Positions 28,401 to 36,515 of a stretch of DNA of 64,000 nucleotides are shown here, piece after piece. Source of the stretch: Geodermatophilus pulveris (GTDB lineage: Bacteria; Actinomycetota; Actinomycetes; Mycobacteriales; Geodermatophilaceae). The stretch's first letter is position 1. Each line of letters starts with the position of its first letter. The DNA lies in assembly GCF_900188375.1 (NCBI RefSeq), contig NZ_FZOO01000004.1, positions 248,001-312,000 on the forward strand. The letters run 5' to 3'. The position numbers and the translations under genes were made by a program. Below the pieces are notes generated by a model, which was not told where the DNA came from, searched no databases, and worked only from the letters and a program-made list of their open reading frames with translations.

Positions 28401-28978
28401 ACCCGCTGCACGGCGTGGAGCACGTGCTCGCCGCGAACGCCGACACCCCGATCGTCGAGATCAACGCCGGCGGCGTCGAGGACGGCGCCAACGTCACCAT
28501 CGCCGGGATCCTGACGTCGGTCGCCCCGCGGACCAACAAGCAGGGCGCGCCCTGGGCCATCGCCACGGTCGAGGACCTCGAGTCCGGCATCGAGGTGCTG
28601 TTCTTCCCCAAGACCTGGGCGGAGGTCTCCGAGAAGGTCGTCCGCGACCAGATCGTCGTGGTCAAGGGCCGGATCAGCCGGCGCGACGACCAGCCGTCGC
28701 TGTTCGGCTCCGAGGTCACCATCCCCGAGCTCACCGAGGGCGCCCGCGGCCCGGTGCTGGTGTCCATGGCCGCCGCCCGCTGCACCCCGCCGGTCGTCGA
28801 GCGGCTGCGCGAGGTCCTCGGCAGCCACCCGGGCACCACCGAGGTCCAGCTGAAGCTGGTCAACGGCAGCCGGGAGACCGTGCTGCGGCTGGACCAGGGT
28901 CTGCGGGTGCGCCCGAGCACCGCGCTCATGGGCGACATCAAGGCGCTGCTGGGCCCGACCAGCGTCGCCCTGCTGTAG
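25409..28978 (+). CDS. dnaE: DNA polymerase III alpha subunit DnaE1
   Basis: This is the replicative DNA polymerase of 1189 residues. The N-terminal PHP domain begins FVHLHVHTEYSMLDG, and its metal-binding histidines look intact (TDHGNVFG, TNDLHYTHRED). In actinobacterial DnaE1 this domain carries proofreading exonuclease activity. The polymerase core has VGPGRGSAAGSLAAY near residue 382 and the catalytic aspartates MPDVDIDFDDRRR near 424. A helix-hairpin-helix region, an OB fold (VTIAGILTSV) and a C-terminal domain follow. GAGGAGCACC precedes the GTG start. The 216 bases upstream show a small inverted repeat, ACCGAC-CT-GTCGGT. Confidence 0.96.
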   Translation: MSTTGPRPGASDSFVHLHVHTEYSMLDGAAKLPEVTAAAAREGMPALAMTDHGNVFGAYDFYKQAKNAGVKPIIGMEGYYTPGSRFDRAPFDFGDNLIDEDGEGGSSRGKAAYTHMTLLARTTEGMHNLFRISSMASLEGQYRKPRFDRDLLERYGTGLIATTGCPSGEVNMWLRAGKRDRARQAAADFQDIFGRENFYAEVMDHGLAIEKKTRPALLEIARELGIPLLGTNDLHYTHREDAEAHDALLCIQTGSRLNETNRFKFNGDGYYLKSAAEMRALFSEVPEACDNTLLVAEQCEVEFTEGADLMPRFPLPPGEDETSWFVKEVERGLHKRWPGGIPDHVRAQADYEVGIITQMGFPGYFLVVADFINWAKDNGIRVGPGRGSAAGSLAAYAMGITDLDPLAHGLIFERFLNPERVSMPDVDIDFDDRRRGEVIQYVSQKYGEERVSQIVTYGTIKAKAAIKDAARVLDRPYSVGDELTKLMPPDVMGKGIPLSGVFDPAHPRYKEAAEFRARYESDPGAAEVVDQARKLEGLKRQWGVHAAGVIIGRYPLIDSIPIMRREADGAVITQFDYPTCETLGLLKMDFLGLRNLTVIDDALRNIVANGKDPVDLDEISKDLTDPATYALLSRGDTLGVFQFDGGPMRSLLRLMRPDNFEDISAVGALYRPGPMGANSHTNYALRKNGQQEITPIHPELAEPLEDILGTTYGLIVYQEQVMAIAQKVAGYSLGKADLLRRAMGKKKKSVLDAEFVGFEAGMKERGYSAAAVKTLWDILVPFADYAFNKAHSAAYGLVSYWTAHLKANYPAEYMAGLLTSVGDDKDRRPVYLAECRRMGIKVLPPDVNESSWDFTAVGTDIRFGLASVRNVGHNVVDSIRRAREEKGAFKDFADFMRKIDTVACNKKVVESLAKAGAFDSLGHSRQGIVAVHAQAVDSAMALKRKEAEGQFDLFGSFGDAGDDPFSGALDIAVPTADWSKSERLVFERDMLGLYVSDHPLHGVEHVLAANADTPIVEINAGGVEDGANVTIAGILTSVAPRTNKQGAPWAIATVEDLESGIEVLFFPKTWAEVSEKVVRDQIVVVKGRISRRDDQPSLFGSEVTIPELTEGARGPVLVSMAAARCTPPVVERLREVLGSHPGTTEVQLKLVNGSRETVLRLDQGLRVRPSTALMGDIKALLGPTSVALL

Positions 28979-29010
28979 CCGGGGCCGCCTCCCACCGGGC
29001 GCGGCCCCGG
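28979..29010 (+). terminator. Rho-independent-like terminator after dnaE
   Basis: CCGGGGCCGC (28979-28988) and GCGGCCCCGG (29001-29010) form a perfect 10-bp stem with a 12-base loop. It begins directly after the dnaE stop. There is no T-run. Confidence 0.65.
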
Positions 29011-29042
29011 TGGCGGTGGGTGAGGCCGGCCGCCCGCCGGGG

Positions 29043-29048
29043 TTCACT
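29043..29048 (+). promoter_or_regulatory. Weak candidate -10 box TTCACT
   Basis: TTCACT ends six bases before the GTG at 29055, the spacing seen for other leaderless genes in this window, but the hexamer is a poor match. Confidence 0.3.
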
Positions 29049-29054
29049 GGGTCC

Positions 29055-29705
29055 GTGGACAGCACCCCCGCACCCGCCCCCCCGGGGCCGCCGCCCGCCC
29101 TCCCGGCCCGGTGGGCCGAGGGACACCGGTGGCCCGGGCGCGCCGAGCTGCGCAGCGACCTGCCCGGCTCGCTGGTGCTCACCGGGGTGCTGCTGCTGGC
29201 CGGTGTCCCGGCCGGACTGCTGTGGTGGGCGCTGGCGCCGCGGGCCACCTTCGAGGTCACCGCGGACGGCCCGGTCCCCGTCGGGCGTCCGCCGACGGAG
29301 CTGCTCATCGCCGACGACGCCGTGTACACCCTCCTGCTGGCCGCCCTGGGGCTGGTCGCCGGCCTGGTGGCCTGGCGGCTGCGCCGCCGCCGCGGGGTGG
29401 CCACCCTGCTCGGTCTGGCCGCCGGGACGGCGCTGGCCGCGCTGGCCGCCTGGCAGCTCGGGGAGGTGCTGGGCGCCGGGCCCTCGGCGGCCGAGCTGGC
29501 GGAGGTGGGCGCCCGGCTGGTCACCCCGCTGCAGCTGACGTCCACCGCGGCTCTGGCGGTCGCCCCCTTCGTCGCCGTCCTGGCCTACGTGGTGGCCACG
29601 CTGCTCACCGCCGCCGAGGACCTCGACCGCCCCGATGGCGGCAGCTGGCCCTCTGCAGGGCCCCGGCGCGAGCGCGCGAGCGGCGGCGAGCAGGGGGTCC
29701 TCTAG
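29055..29705 (+). CDS. Small membrane protein, possibly DUF2567 family
   Basis: The 216-residue product has a proline-rich cytoplasmic N terminus and four membrane segments (about 38-58, 84-103, 110-130 and 160-180). An extracytoplasmic loop follows the first span (ATFEVTADGPVPVGRPPTELLIADDAVYT). It resembles the actinobacterial DUF2567 group, though I hold that loosely. Its last 20 residues are encoded by a degenerate copy of the structured repeat. Its TAG stop overlaps that of the LON-domain gene on the other strand at CTAG. No function is known. Confidence 0.65.
   Translation: MDSTPAPAPPGPPPALPARWAEGHRWPGRAELRSDLPGSLVLTGVLLLAGVPAGLLWWALAPRATFEVTADGPVPVGRPPTELLIADDAVYTLLLAALGLVAGLVAWRLRRRRGVATLLGLAAGTALAALAAWQLGEVLGAGPSAAELAEVGARLVTPLQLTSTAALAVAPFVAVLAYVVATLLTAAEDLDRPDGGSWPSAGPRRERASGGEQGVL
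29648..29701 (-). repeat. Structured interspersed element, degenerate copy 5 (inverted)
   Basis: On the plus strand, CCCTCTGC and GCAGGGGG form an outer stem with one T-G pair around GGGCCCC and the loop GAGCGCGCGA, the complement of the family loop. It is in the same orientation as copy 4. Unlike the other copies it lies inside a reading frame and supplies the last residues of the membrane protein. Confidence 0.55.
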
Positions 29706-30499
29706 TTGACGCTGCGCGGCCCGGCGAAGCGCTGGATCGGCGCGGGCACCGCGCCGACGGTCTCCAGCAGGGTCAGCTCCCGGCGCAGCAGCCGGGACTC
29801 CGTCTGCAGCCGGCGGCGCGTGGCGGACTCGGCGAGCAGCGTCTGCCGGTCCTCGGTGGTGAGCAGCGCCGCCGACGCGACCAGGTAGGACAGCGCCCGC
29901 GGGTCGCCGGAGACGGCGTCGAGCAGGTCGGAGGTGTCCGGCTCCTCGCCGTCGACCTCGCCGGTCAGCGCGGTCACCGCGGCGACGTAGCGGGCGAAGA
30001 GGTCGCCCACGCCGCGCACCAGCACCTCCATCGAGCCGCGGGCCACCGCGGAGACCAGGTCGTCGTGCGAGGCGTCGGCCGGCCACCCGCGCGGGGTGGC
30101 GAGCCCCTCCTGGTCGCCGGCGGCCTCCTCGGCCGCCTCCTCCTCGGCCAGCCACTCGACCTCGGCCTGCAGGTAGGGCGGGTCCTCGCCGACCAGGAGG
30201 TCCAGCAGCCGGAAGCGGTCCCCGCCGACGGTGACCACGCGGAAGCCGCCGTCGGGCTGCGGCCGCACCGTCTGCAGCCGGGCGGTGCAGCCGACGTCGT
30301 ACAGGGCCTCGGCCGGGGCGACGTGCTCGACCTCCCACCCCTGGCGGATGGCGACCACGCCGAAGCACCGGGCGGTGCCCTCCGGCTGCTCCAGCAGGTC
30401 GCGCACCAGCCGCCGGTAGCGCGGCTCGAAGACCTGCAGCGGCAGCACCACCCCGGGGAACAGCGGCGTCCCCAGCGGGAACAGCGGGATGACGTCCAC
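29702..30499 (-). CDS. LON N-terminal substrate-binding domain protein
   Basis: This 265-residue protein consists of a stand-alone LON substrate-binding domain. It begins [29 protein letters not shown], the classical start of the domain, and ends with a helical region from about residue 190. It has no ATPase or protease domain, so it cannot be a Lon protease. Such proteins are common in actinobacteria, and their role is unknown; binding or presenting unfolded protein is a guess. It converges on the DUF2567-like gene and diverges from hisD. Confidence 0.85.
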   Translation of the reverse strand: MDVIPLFPLGTPLFPGVVLPLQVFEPRYRRLVRDLLEQPEGTARCFGVVAIRQGWEVEHVAPAEALYDVGCTARLQTVRPQPDGGFRVVTVGGDRFRLLDLLVGEDPPYLQAEVEWLAEEEAAEEAAGDQEGLATPRGWPADASHDDLVSAVARGSMEVLVRGVGDLFARYVAAVTALTGEVDGEEPDTSDLLDAVSGDPRALSYLVASAALLTTEDRQTLLAESATRRRLQTESRLLRRELTLLETVGAVPAPIQRFAGPRSVN

Positions 30500-30569
30500 G
30501 GCAGGCGAGCCTACGGGTGGCCGGCCCCTCCCGACCGGGCAGCACGCGGGCCCCGTGGGCCCGGGCGGC

Positions 30570-30575
30570 TACCCT
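30570..30575 (+). promoter_or_regulatory. -10 box TACCCT for hisD
   Basis: TACCCT would start transcription near 30582, leaving a leader of about 27 bases with a strong ribosome site GGAGGT (30598-30603) five bases before the GTG. Confidence 0.5.
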
Positions 30576-30608
30576 GGGGTGTTCCCTCGCTCCCTCCGGA
30601 GGTACCCC

Positions 30609-31913
30609 GTGCTCGCCCGCATCGACCTGCGTGGATCCGCCCTGCCGGGGGTGCCTGAACTCGCCGGCCTGCTGCCCCGCGCCGCCACCGACATCGACTC
30701 GGTGCTGGCCACGGTGCGGCCGCTGTGCGAGGACGTGCGGGTGCGCGGCGCGCAGGCCGTCCGGGAGATCACCGCCCGGCTGGACGGCGTCGACGCCGAG
30801 GACTTCGCCGTCCCGGCCGACGCGATCGACGCGGCGCTGGCCGGGATCGACCCGGCCGTGCGCGCCGCGCTCGAGGAGTCCATCGCCCGCGTCCGCCGGG
30901 TGCACGCCGACCAGCGCCGCACCGACGTCACCACCGAGGTGGTGCCCGGGGGCACGGTGACCGAGCGGTGGCTGCCGGTGCGCCGGGTCGGCCTGTACGT
31001 GCCCGGCGGGCTGGCGCCGCTGGTGTCCAGCGTGGTCATGAACGTCGTCCCCGCGCAGATCGCCGGCGTGGAGTCCATCGCGGTCGCCTCCCCGCCGCAG
31101 CGCGACCACGGCGGACTGCCCGACCCCGGCGTGCTGGCCGCCTGCGCGCTGCTCGGTGTCGGCGAGGTGTACGCCGTCGGCGGGGCGCAGGCCATCGCCG
31201 TGTTCGGCTACGGCGCCGGCTCCTGCGAGCCGGTGGACCTGGTCACCGGCCCGGGCAACGTCTACGTGACAGCGGCCAAGCGGCTGCTGCGCGGCCTCAT
31301 CGGCATCGACTCCGAGGCCGGCCCCACCGAGGTCGCCATCCTGGCCGACGACACCGCCGACCCGGTGCACGTCGCCGCCGACCTGGTCAGCCAGGCCGAG
31401 CACGACCCGCTGGCCGGCGCGGTGCTGGTCACCGACAGCGAGGCGCTCGCCGACGCCGTCCTGGACCTGGTGCCCGGCCAGGTGGCGGCCACCAAGCACT
31501 CCGACCGGATCACCACGGCGCTGGACGGCAGCCAGTCCGGCATCGTGCTGGTGGACGACGTCGACGCCGGTCTGCGCGTGGTGGACGCCTACGCCGCCGA
31601 GCACCTGGAGATCCAGACCCGGGATGCCCGCGCGGTGGCGATGCGGGTGCGCAACGCCGGCGCGGTGTTCGTCGGCGCCTGGTCGCCGGTCTCGCTGGGC
31701 GACTACATCGCCGGGTCCAACCACGTGCTGCCCACCGGCGGCTGCGCCCGGCACTCCAGCGGCCTGTCCGTGCAGTCGTTCCTGCGCGGCATCCACCTCG
31801 TCGAGTACGACGAGCAGGCCCTGGCCGACGTCGCCGGGCACGTCGACGCGCTCGCGGGTGCCGAGGACCTGCCCGCCCACGCCGCCGCCGTCCGGGCCCG
31901 GCAGCACCCGTGA
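30609..31913 (+). CDS. hisD: Histidinol dehydrogenase HisD
   Basis: HisD carries out the last two steps of histidine synthesis, oxidising histidinol to histidine with NAD and zinc. Signatures include [18 protein letters not shown] near residue 129, [12 protein letters not shown] near 215, [11 protein letters not shown] near 233 and the zinc and catalytic histidine region [11 protein letters not shown] near 261. The length is 434 residues. The GTG at 30609 was chosen over several upstream in-frame starts because of the ribosome site GGAGGT. The stop overlaps the hisC start by four bases. Confidence 0.95.
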   Translation: MLARIDLRGSALPGVPELAGLLPRAATDIDSVLATVRPLCEDVRVRGAQAVREITARLDGVDAEDFAVPADAIDAALAGIDPAVRAALEESIARVRRVHADQRRTDVTTEVVPGGTVTERWLPVRRVGLYVPGGLAPLVSSVVMNVVPAQIAGVESIAVASPPQRDHGGLPDPGVLAACALLGVGEVYAVGGAQAIAVFGYGAGSCEPVDLVTGPGNVYVTAAKRLLRGLIGIDSEAGPTEVAILADDTADPVHVAADLVSQAEHDPLAGAVLVTDSEALADAVLDLVPGQVAATKHSDRITTALDGSQSGIVLVDDVDAGLRVVDAYAAEHLEIQTRDARAVAMRVRNAGAVFVGAWSPVSLGDYIAGSNHVLPTGGCARHSSGLSVQSFLRGIHLVEYDEQALADVAGHVDALAGAEDLPAHAAAVRARQHP

Positions 31914-33058
31914 CGGCCACCCCCCGGACGTCGCTGGAGGAGCTGCCGCTGCGGCCGGAGCTGCGCGGCCGCACGCCCTACGGCGCCCCGCAGCTGCGGG
32001 TGCGGCACCGGCTGAACACCAACGAGAACCCGCACCCGCTCCCCACCGAGCTGCTCGCCGACCTCGGCGCGGCCCTCGGGCACGCCGCGGTGGAGCTCAA
32101 CCGCTACCCCGACCGGGACGCGCTGGGGCTGCGCGGGGACCTGGCGGCCTACCTGACCCGCACCAGCGGGGAGCCGGTCGGGCCGGCGCAGGTGTGGGCG
32201 GCCAACGGCTCCAACGAGGTGCTGCAGCAGGTGCTGCAGGCCTTCGGCGGCGCCGGGCGGACCGCGCTGGGCTTCACGCCGTCCTACTCGATGCACCCGA
32301 TCATCTCCGCCGGCACCGGCACGGCGTGGGTCGACGGGCACCGCCGCGAGGACTTCACCATCGACCCCGCGCAGGCCGCCGCGCAGGTGCGCGAGGTGCG
32401 CCCGGACGTCGTCTTCGTGACCAGCCCGAACAACCCCACCGGCACCGCGGTCGCGCTGGAGACCATCACCGGGATCCACGACGCCACGTCCTACGGCCAC
32501 GGGCGCGCCGGCGTGGTGGTCGTCGACGAGGCCTACACCGAGTTCGCCCGCACCGGCACCCGCTCGGCGCTCACCCTGCTGCCCGGCCGGCCGCGGCTGC
32601 TGGTCAGCCGCACGATGAGCAAGGCGTTCGGCATGGCGGGCCTGCGGCTCGGCTACCTGGCCGCCGACCCGGCGGTGGTCGACGCGCTGCAGCTGGTGCG
32701 GCTGCCCTACCACCTGTCCTCGCTGACCCAGGCCGCGGCGCGGACGGCGCTGGCGCACACCGACGCGCTGCTGGCCACCGTCGACGCGGTCAAGGCGCAG
32801 CGGGACCGGATCGTCGCCGCGCTGCCCGGCCTGGGGCTGACCAGCGTGCCCAGCGACGCCAACTTCGTGCTGTTCGGGCGGTTCGCCGACGCCCCCGGGG
32901 TGTGGCAGGCGCTGCTGGAGCGCGACGTCCTGGTCCGCGACGTCGGCCTGCCCGGCTGGCTGCGCGTCACGGCGGGCACACCGCAGGAGACCGACGCCTT
33001 CCTCACCGCGCTGGGTGAGGTGGCCCGCGAGCTGCACCTGGGAGGATCGGGCCCATGA
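31910..33058 (+). CDS. hisC: Histidinol-phosphate aminotransferase HisC
   Basis: This PLP-dependent aminotransferase converts imidazole acetol phosphate and glutamate to histidinol phosphate. It is 382 residues long. The N-terminal LNTNENPHP near residue 35, the [12 protein letters not shown] cofactor loop near 165, VVDEAYTEF near 203 and the PLP lysine in [17 protein letters not shown] near 235 are all present. It overlaps hisD (GTGA) and hisB (ATGA), so hisDCB form one translational unit. Confidence 0.95.
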   Translation: MTATPRTSLEELPLRPELRGRTPYGAPQLRVRHRLNTNENPHPLPTELLADLGAALGHAAVELNRYPDRDALGLRGDLAAYLTRTSGEPVGPAQVWAANGSNEVLQQVLQAFGGAGRTALGFTPSYSMHPIISAGTGTAWVDGHRREDFTIDPAQAAAQVREVRPDVVFVTSPNNPTGTAVALETITGIHDATSYGHGRAGVVVVDEAYTEFARTGTRSALTLLPGRPRLLVSRTMSKAFGMAGLRLGYLAADPAVVDALQLVRLPYHLSSLTQAAARTALAHTDALLATVDAVKAQRDRIVAALPGLGLTSVPSDANFVLFGRFADAPGVWQALLERDVLVRDVGLPGWLRVTAGTPQETDAFLTALGEVARELHLGGSGP

Positions 33059-33651
33059 CCCGCACCGCACGCGTCGAGCGCGAGACGAACGAGACCAAGC
33101 TCGTCGTCGAGCTGGACCTCGACGGCACCGGCACCAGCTCGATCAGCACCGGGGTCGGGTTCTACGACCACATGCTGACCTCGCTGTCCCGGCACAGCGG
33201 CATCGACCTCACCGTGCGGGCCGACGGCGACCTGCACATCGACGCCCACCACACGGTGGAGGACGTCGCCATCGCCCTCGGCCAGGCCTTCGCCCAGGCG
33301 CTCGGCGACAAGCGGGGCATCACCCGCTACGGCGACGCCACCATCCCGATGGACGAGGTGCTCGCGCAGGCCGCCGTCGACCTGTCCGGCCGGCCGTACG
33401 TCGTGCACGCCGAGCCCGAGGGCATGACGCCGGTGATCGGGCCGGACTACCCGACGTCGCTCACCCGGCACGTGTTCGAGTCCTTCGCGTTCAACGCCCG
33501 GATCAGCCTGCACGTGCGGGTGCTCCACGCCGGCCGCGACGCCCACCACATCGTGGAGTGCCAGTTCAAGGCGCTGGCGCGGGCGCTGCGGGCCGCGGTC
33601 GCGATCGACCCGCGGGTGACCGACGTGCCGTCCACCAAGGGCGCGCTGTAG
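33055..33651 (+). CDS. hisB: Imidazoleglycerol-phosphate dehydratase HisB
   Basis: HisB removes water from imidazoleglycerol phosphate. The 198-residue protein is the single-function form, without the N-terminal phosphatase of enterobacteria. Two manganese-binding motifs are present: [14 protein letters not shown] near residue 62 and [17 protein letters not shown] near 162. GFYDHML near 36 is also typical. GGAGG (33041-33045) stands nine bases before the ATG; GAGGAT there could also act as a -10 box. Confidence 0.95.
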   Translation: MTRTARVERETNETKLVVELDLDGTGTSSISTGVGFYDHMLTSLSRHSGIDLTVRADGDLHIDAHHTVEDVAIALGQAFAQALGDKRGITRYGDATIPMDEVLAQAAVDLSGRPYVVHAEPEGMTPVIGPDYPTSLTRHVFESFAFNARISLHVRVLHAGRDAHHIVECQFKALARALRAAVAIDPRVTDVPSTKGAL

Positions 33652-33663
33652 CGCCATGCCCCC

Positions 33664-33702
33664 CGCTCCGGTGCCTCGCACCACCTCGCTCCGGTGCCTC
33701 GC
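33664..33702 (+). repeat. 16-bp direct repeat, two copies
   Basis: CGCTCCGGTGCCTCGC occurs at 33664-33679 and 33687-33702, a period of 23. The second copy ends directly before the GTG of the small membrane gene. Parts (TGCCCCCC, CCTCGCAC) recall the structured repeat family, so it may be a decayed relative. Confidence 0.6.
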
Positions 33703-33879
33703 GTGAGTTACGGCGCCGGCCTGCTCATCCTCGGCGGCTTCCTGCTCGGCGGGGCCTGGAGCATCTGGAAGGCCGACCACGACACCCGGGGCCGCACCGG
33801 CCCGCAGGTCGTCTTCGCCGTCCTGCTGCTGATCGCGGCCGTGCTGGCCACCGCGTCCGGGGTGCTGCGCCTGGTGTGA
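33703..33879 (+). CDS. Small two-span membrane protein between hisB and hisH
   Basis: The 58-residue protein (from GTG 33703; 61 from GTG 33694) has two membrane segments, YGAGLLILGGFLLGGAWSIW and QVVFAVLLLIAAVLATASGVL, joined by the charged loop KADHDTRGRTGP. A small membrane protein in this position between hisB and hisH is, as far as I recall, common in actinobacteria. No function is known. A direct repeat occupies its upstream region instead of a ribosome site. Confidence 0.65.
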   Translation: MSYGAGLLILGGFLLGGAWSIWKADHDTRGRTGPQVVFAVLLLIAAVLATASGVLRLV

Positions 33880-34115
33880 GCGCCGGCGCCCGACCGCGGT
33901 CAGGACCGTCGGTGCGCGGCGGCCGCGACGCCGAGCGCGCCGAGCACCGCGGCCAGGCCGGGGACGCAGCGGCCAGCCCCCACACCGCGGCTGCCGGGTA
34001 GGCGGCCGACACCGGCAGGTGTCGCGCGACGGTCGCCGCATCGCGCCGGTGAGGCCGGCAGCAGCAGGTCGGAGCGCCGCGACGGCCGCGGCGTGGTGGC
34101 TGGTCGTCGGCGGGG
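33880..34115. other. Gap between the small membrane gene and the HNH remnant
   Basis: No intact gene is visible. On the minus strand, fragments in two frames (SAAYPAAAVWGLAA and GLAAVLGALGVAAAAH) could be joined into a hydrophobic C terminus, so a decayed membrane gene is possible. This is a weak impression. Confidence 0.3.
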
Positions 34116-34690
34116 TCACGCGGCGGTGGTCAGGGGTGGTCCGGTGCTGCCCGGACCGGTGGGGATCCGGGTGCCGTCGGGGCGCCAGGTGTGCCACCGG
34201 CCGTCGGGTCGTCGCTCGACGCGGAAGCCGTGGTGGACCTCGGTGCGGTGCCGTTCGCACAGCAGCGCGGAGTTGGCCAGCGAGGTGTCCCCGCCGTCGA
34301 TCCAGGCCGGTACGCGGTGCACGTCGCACCATGCGGTCGGCGCCTGGCAGCCGGTGAACACACGACCCTGGTCGCGGACCTCCACGGCCCGGCGCAGGTG
34401 GGCGGGGACCAGCCGGTGGGTGCGGCCGTGGTCCAGCGGGGTGCCGTCCGGGCCCAGCACGATCCTCGTGACCGCGCCGTCGCAGGCCAGCGGGCGCGGG
34501 CGGCGGAGATCAGCGCCCCGGAGCCGCGGCCGCTCCAGCAGCGCCGGGCCGAACAGCGGGGCGAGGTCCTCCGCGGCCAGGGCGTCCAGCGCGTCCGACG
34601 AGCCGTCCACCACACCGCCCACCGGCTCGATCACGTGTTCGAGGTCTACCGCGACACGGCATCGTGAACAACGTGAATCCCCAGCTCAGG
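34116..34690 (-). pseudogene. HNH endonuclease (DUF222/13E12-type) C-terminal remnant
   Basis: About 170 codons match the C-terminal part of the large actinobacterial DUF222-HNH family. The HNH nuclease segment reads VFTGCQAPTAWCDVHRVPAW, then LANSALLCERHRTEVHHGF. The first metal-site histidine is present, but the family's HH pair is VH here. Full-length members have about 400 residues or more, beginning with DUF222. Upstream the frame is closed by a stop near 34691, so the N-terminal two thirds are gone. These genes exist in many copies and move or recombine often. The remnant separates hisB and the small membrane gene from hisH. Confidence 0.7.
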
Positions 34691-34806
34691 CGCGTGTCCA
34701 CAGATTTCGCGCCGGGCTGGGCGGGGACGCCGACACGCCCGCGACGGGTGCGACGCCCGCCACCCCCGCTCGCGGGAATCCCGTCCAGGGCGCGACCGCT
34801 CCCACG

Positions 34807-34812
34807 TACCGT
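34807..34812 (+). promoter_or_regulatory. -10 box TACCGT for a leaderless hisH transcript
   Basis: TACCGT ends seven bases before the GTG at 34820. This promoter would let hisH be expressed although it is cut off from hisDCB by the HNH remnant. Confidence 0.55.
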
Positions 34813-34819
34813 GGCAGGC

Positions 34820-35458
34820 GTGAAGAAGGTGGCCGTCCTCGACTACGGCTCGGGCAACCTCCGCTCGGCCGAACGCGCGCTGACCCGGGTCGGGGCCGAC
34901 GTCACGGTGACCGCCGACCCGAGGGTAGCGCTGGACGCCGACGGGCTCGTCGTCCCCGGGGTCGGCGCCTTCGCCGCCTGCATGGCGGGCCTCAGGGCCG
35001 TCGACGGGCCGCGCGTGATCGGCCGGCGGCTGGCCGGCGGCCGGCCGGTGCTGGGCGTCTGCGTGGGCATGCAGGTCCTCTTCGAGCGCGGCGTCGAGCA
35101 CGGCCACGACGCCGAGGGCTGCGGGGAGTGGCCGGGCACCGTCGAGCAGCTCGAGGCCCCGGTGCTGCCGCACATGGGCTGGAACACCGTGCAGGCGCCG
35201 GAGGACACGGTGCTGTTCGGTGGGCTCGAGGGGCAGCGCTTCTACTTCGTGCACTCCTACGGCGTGCGCGACTTCCCGCTCGGCTCGGGGGGCGTCCCCT
35301 CGCCGCTGGCGCCGCCGCTGGTGACCTGGGCCGAGCACGGCGACCGGTTCGTCGCGGGGGTCGAGAACGGCGCGCTGTCGGCCACCCAGTTCCACCCGGA
35401 GAAGTCCGGGGACGCCGGCGCCCAGCTGCTCGCCAACTGGCTCGGCACGCTGGACTGA
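34820..35458 (+). CDS. hisH: Imidazole glycerol phosphate synthase, glutaminase subunit HisH
   Basis: HisH is a class I glutamine amidotransferase that feeds ammonia to HisF. The catalytic triad is visible: the nucleophile cysteine in [11 protein letters not shown] near residue 82, and the histidine and glutamate in ATQFHPEKS near 195. [13 protein letters not shown] opens the protein and MGWNTV is near 120. The GTG at 34820 gives 212 residues; a longer frame from 34664 has no support. Its partner hisF lies 6.7 kb downstream. The next gene is on the opposite strand, one base after its stop. Confidence 0.95.
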   Translation: MKKVAVLDYGSGNLRSAERALTRVGADVTVTADPRVALDADGLVVPGVGAFAACMAGLRAVDGPRVIGRRLAGGRPVLGVCVGMQVLFERGVEHGHDAEGCGEWPGTVEQLEAPVLPHMGWNTVQAPEDTVLFGGLEGQRFYFVHSYGVRDFPLGSGGVPSPLAPPLVTWAEHGDRFVAGVENGALSATQFHPEKSGDAGAQLLANWLGTLD

Positions 35459-35459
35459 G

Positions 35460-36500
35460 TCACTGCAGAGGGAACGGCGGCTGCACCCACCAGGGCGCGT
35501 CGACCACCTCGACCCGCGCCACCCACTTGACCCACCAGAAGCCCCGCCGTCCCGGAGCCACCAGCCGCACCGGCGCCCCGTGCCCGGCCGACAGCGGCCG
35601 GCCCGCGGCGGACACCGCCAGCAGCAGGCCGCCGGCGTCGGCCAGCGGCAGCCGGCGCCGGTAGCCGGTCACCGAGACGACGTCGACGCTGCCGTCGGCC
35701 GGGAGGCCGGGTCCGAGCAGGGCGAGCAGCCGGTCGAGGCGGACGCCGCCCCAGTCCTGCGCGGCGTACCAGCCGCCGGTGCAGTCGAGGACCGCCCGGA
35801 CGGTGTCCCCGCGGTCGAGGTCGGCGACCGGCACCCGCAGCCGCCGGCCGGCGGCCACCACCTCGACCGTCCCGGCGGCAGCGGGAGGCGCGGTGTCGGT
35901 GAACCACTGCGTGATCGGCATCGCGGCCGGGTCGTCGGTGCCCCTGTCGAAGGAGCCGGTGGCCCGCCGCTGCGCGCCCGGCGCGCCGGTCAGCCGCAGC
36001 AGCCCCTCGCCGGCGCCCCACAGCGCCGCCGCGCCCGCCGCCAGCGCGCCGGCCTGCAGCAGGCCGCGGCGGTGCAGATCGGTGGCCCGCGGCCGCTGCC
36101 GGCGTCCCCACGCGTGGACGGCGACCAGCGCCCCGGTGGCCACGCCCAGGGCGACGTGCAGGTGCAGCACCGGCACCCCGGCCGACCACGGCCACGGCCC
36201 GGTCACCCCGGCCGCGTGCAGGACGCCGGTGAGCAGCGTCAGCAGGGTGGCGACGCCCAGGGCGAGCCCGCCGCTGCCCACCGGGCGCCGGTGCCACGCC
36301 CGCCGCACCACCACGGCCTTCCACGGCACGAGCAGCAGCAGCCCGAGCCCGGCCGCGCCGTGCGCGGCGACCACCAGCCGCGCCGGCCCGGGGGACCCGA
36401 CCGCGAAGGCCAGCACCCCGGTGCCCCCGGCGAGCAGCAGCAGGCCGAGCAGCCCGACGTTGGTCCGCCGGCCGGCCCGGCGGGGGAGCAGCACGGCCAC
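35460..36500 (-). CDS. Membrane-anchored molybdopterin-dependent oxidoreductase (sulfite oxidase-like)
   Basis: The protein has two parts in 346 residues. The first 150 hold about four membrane spans with several histidines, like a small cytochrome b-type anchor (HLHVALGVATGALVAVHAWGRR). A twin-arginine-like RRGLLQAGALAAGAAAL follows. The C-terminal half is an oxidoreductase molybdopterin-binding domain. VLDCTGGWYAAQDWGGVRL carries the cysteine that ligates molybdenum in the sulfite oxidase family, and GHGAPVRLVAPGRRGFWWVKW is the usual end. The substrate is unknown. The gene converges tightly on hisH. Confidence 0.82.
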   Translation of the reverse strand: MAVLLPRRAGRRTNVGLLGLLLLAGGTGVLAFAVGSPGPARLVVAAHGAAGLGLLLLVPWKAVVVRRAWHRRPVGSGGLALGVATLLTLLTGVLHAAGVTGPWPWSAGVPVLHLHVALGVATGALVAVHAWGRRQRPRATDLHRRGLLQAGALAAGAAALWGAGEGLLRLTGAPGAQRRATGSFDRGTDDPAAMPITQWFTDTAPPAAAGTVEVVAAGRRLRVPVADLDRGDTVRAVLDCTGGWYAAQDWGGVRLDRLLALLGPGLPADGSVDVVSVTGYRRRLPLADAGGLLLAVSAAGRPLSAGHGAPVRLVAPGRRGFWWVKWVARVEVVDAPWWVQPPFPLQ

Positions 36501-36515
36501 GCCCCCGAGTGTGCG

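Noticed and set aside
33900..34040. A decayed membrane protein gene on the minus strand
   Set aside because: Two short hydrophobic pieces in different frames could be joined, but alanine-rich runs arise easily by chance here and no start or family is visible.
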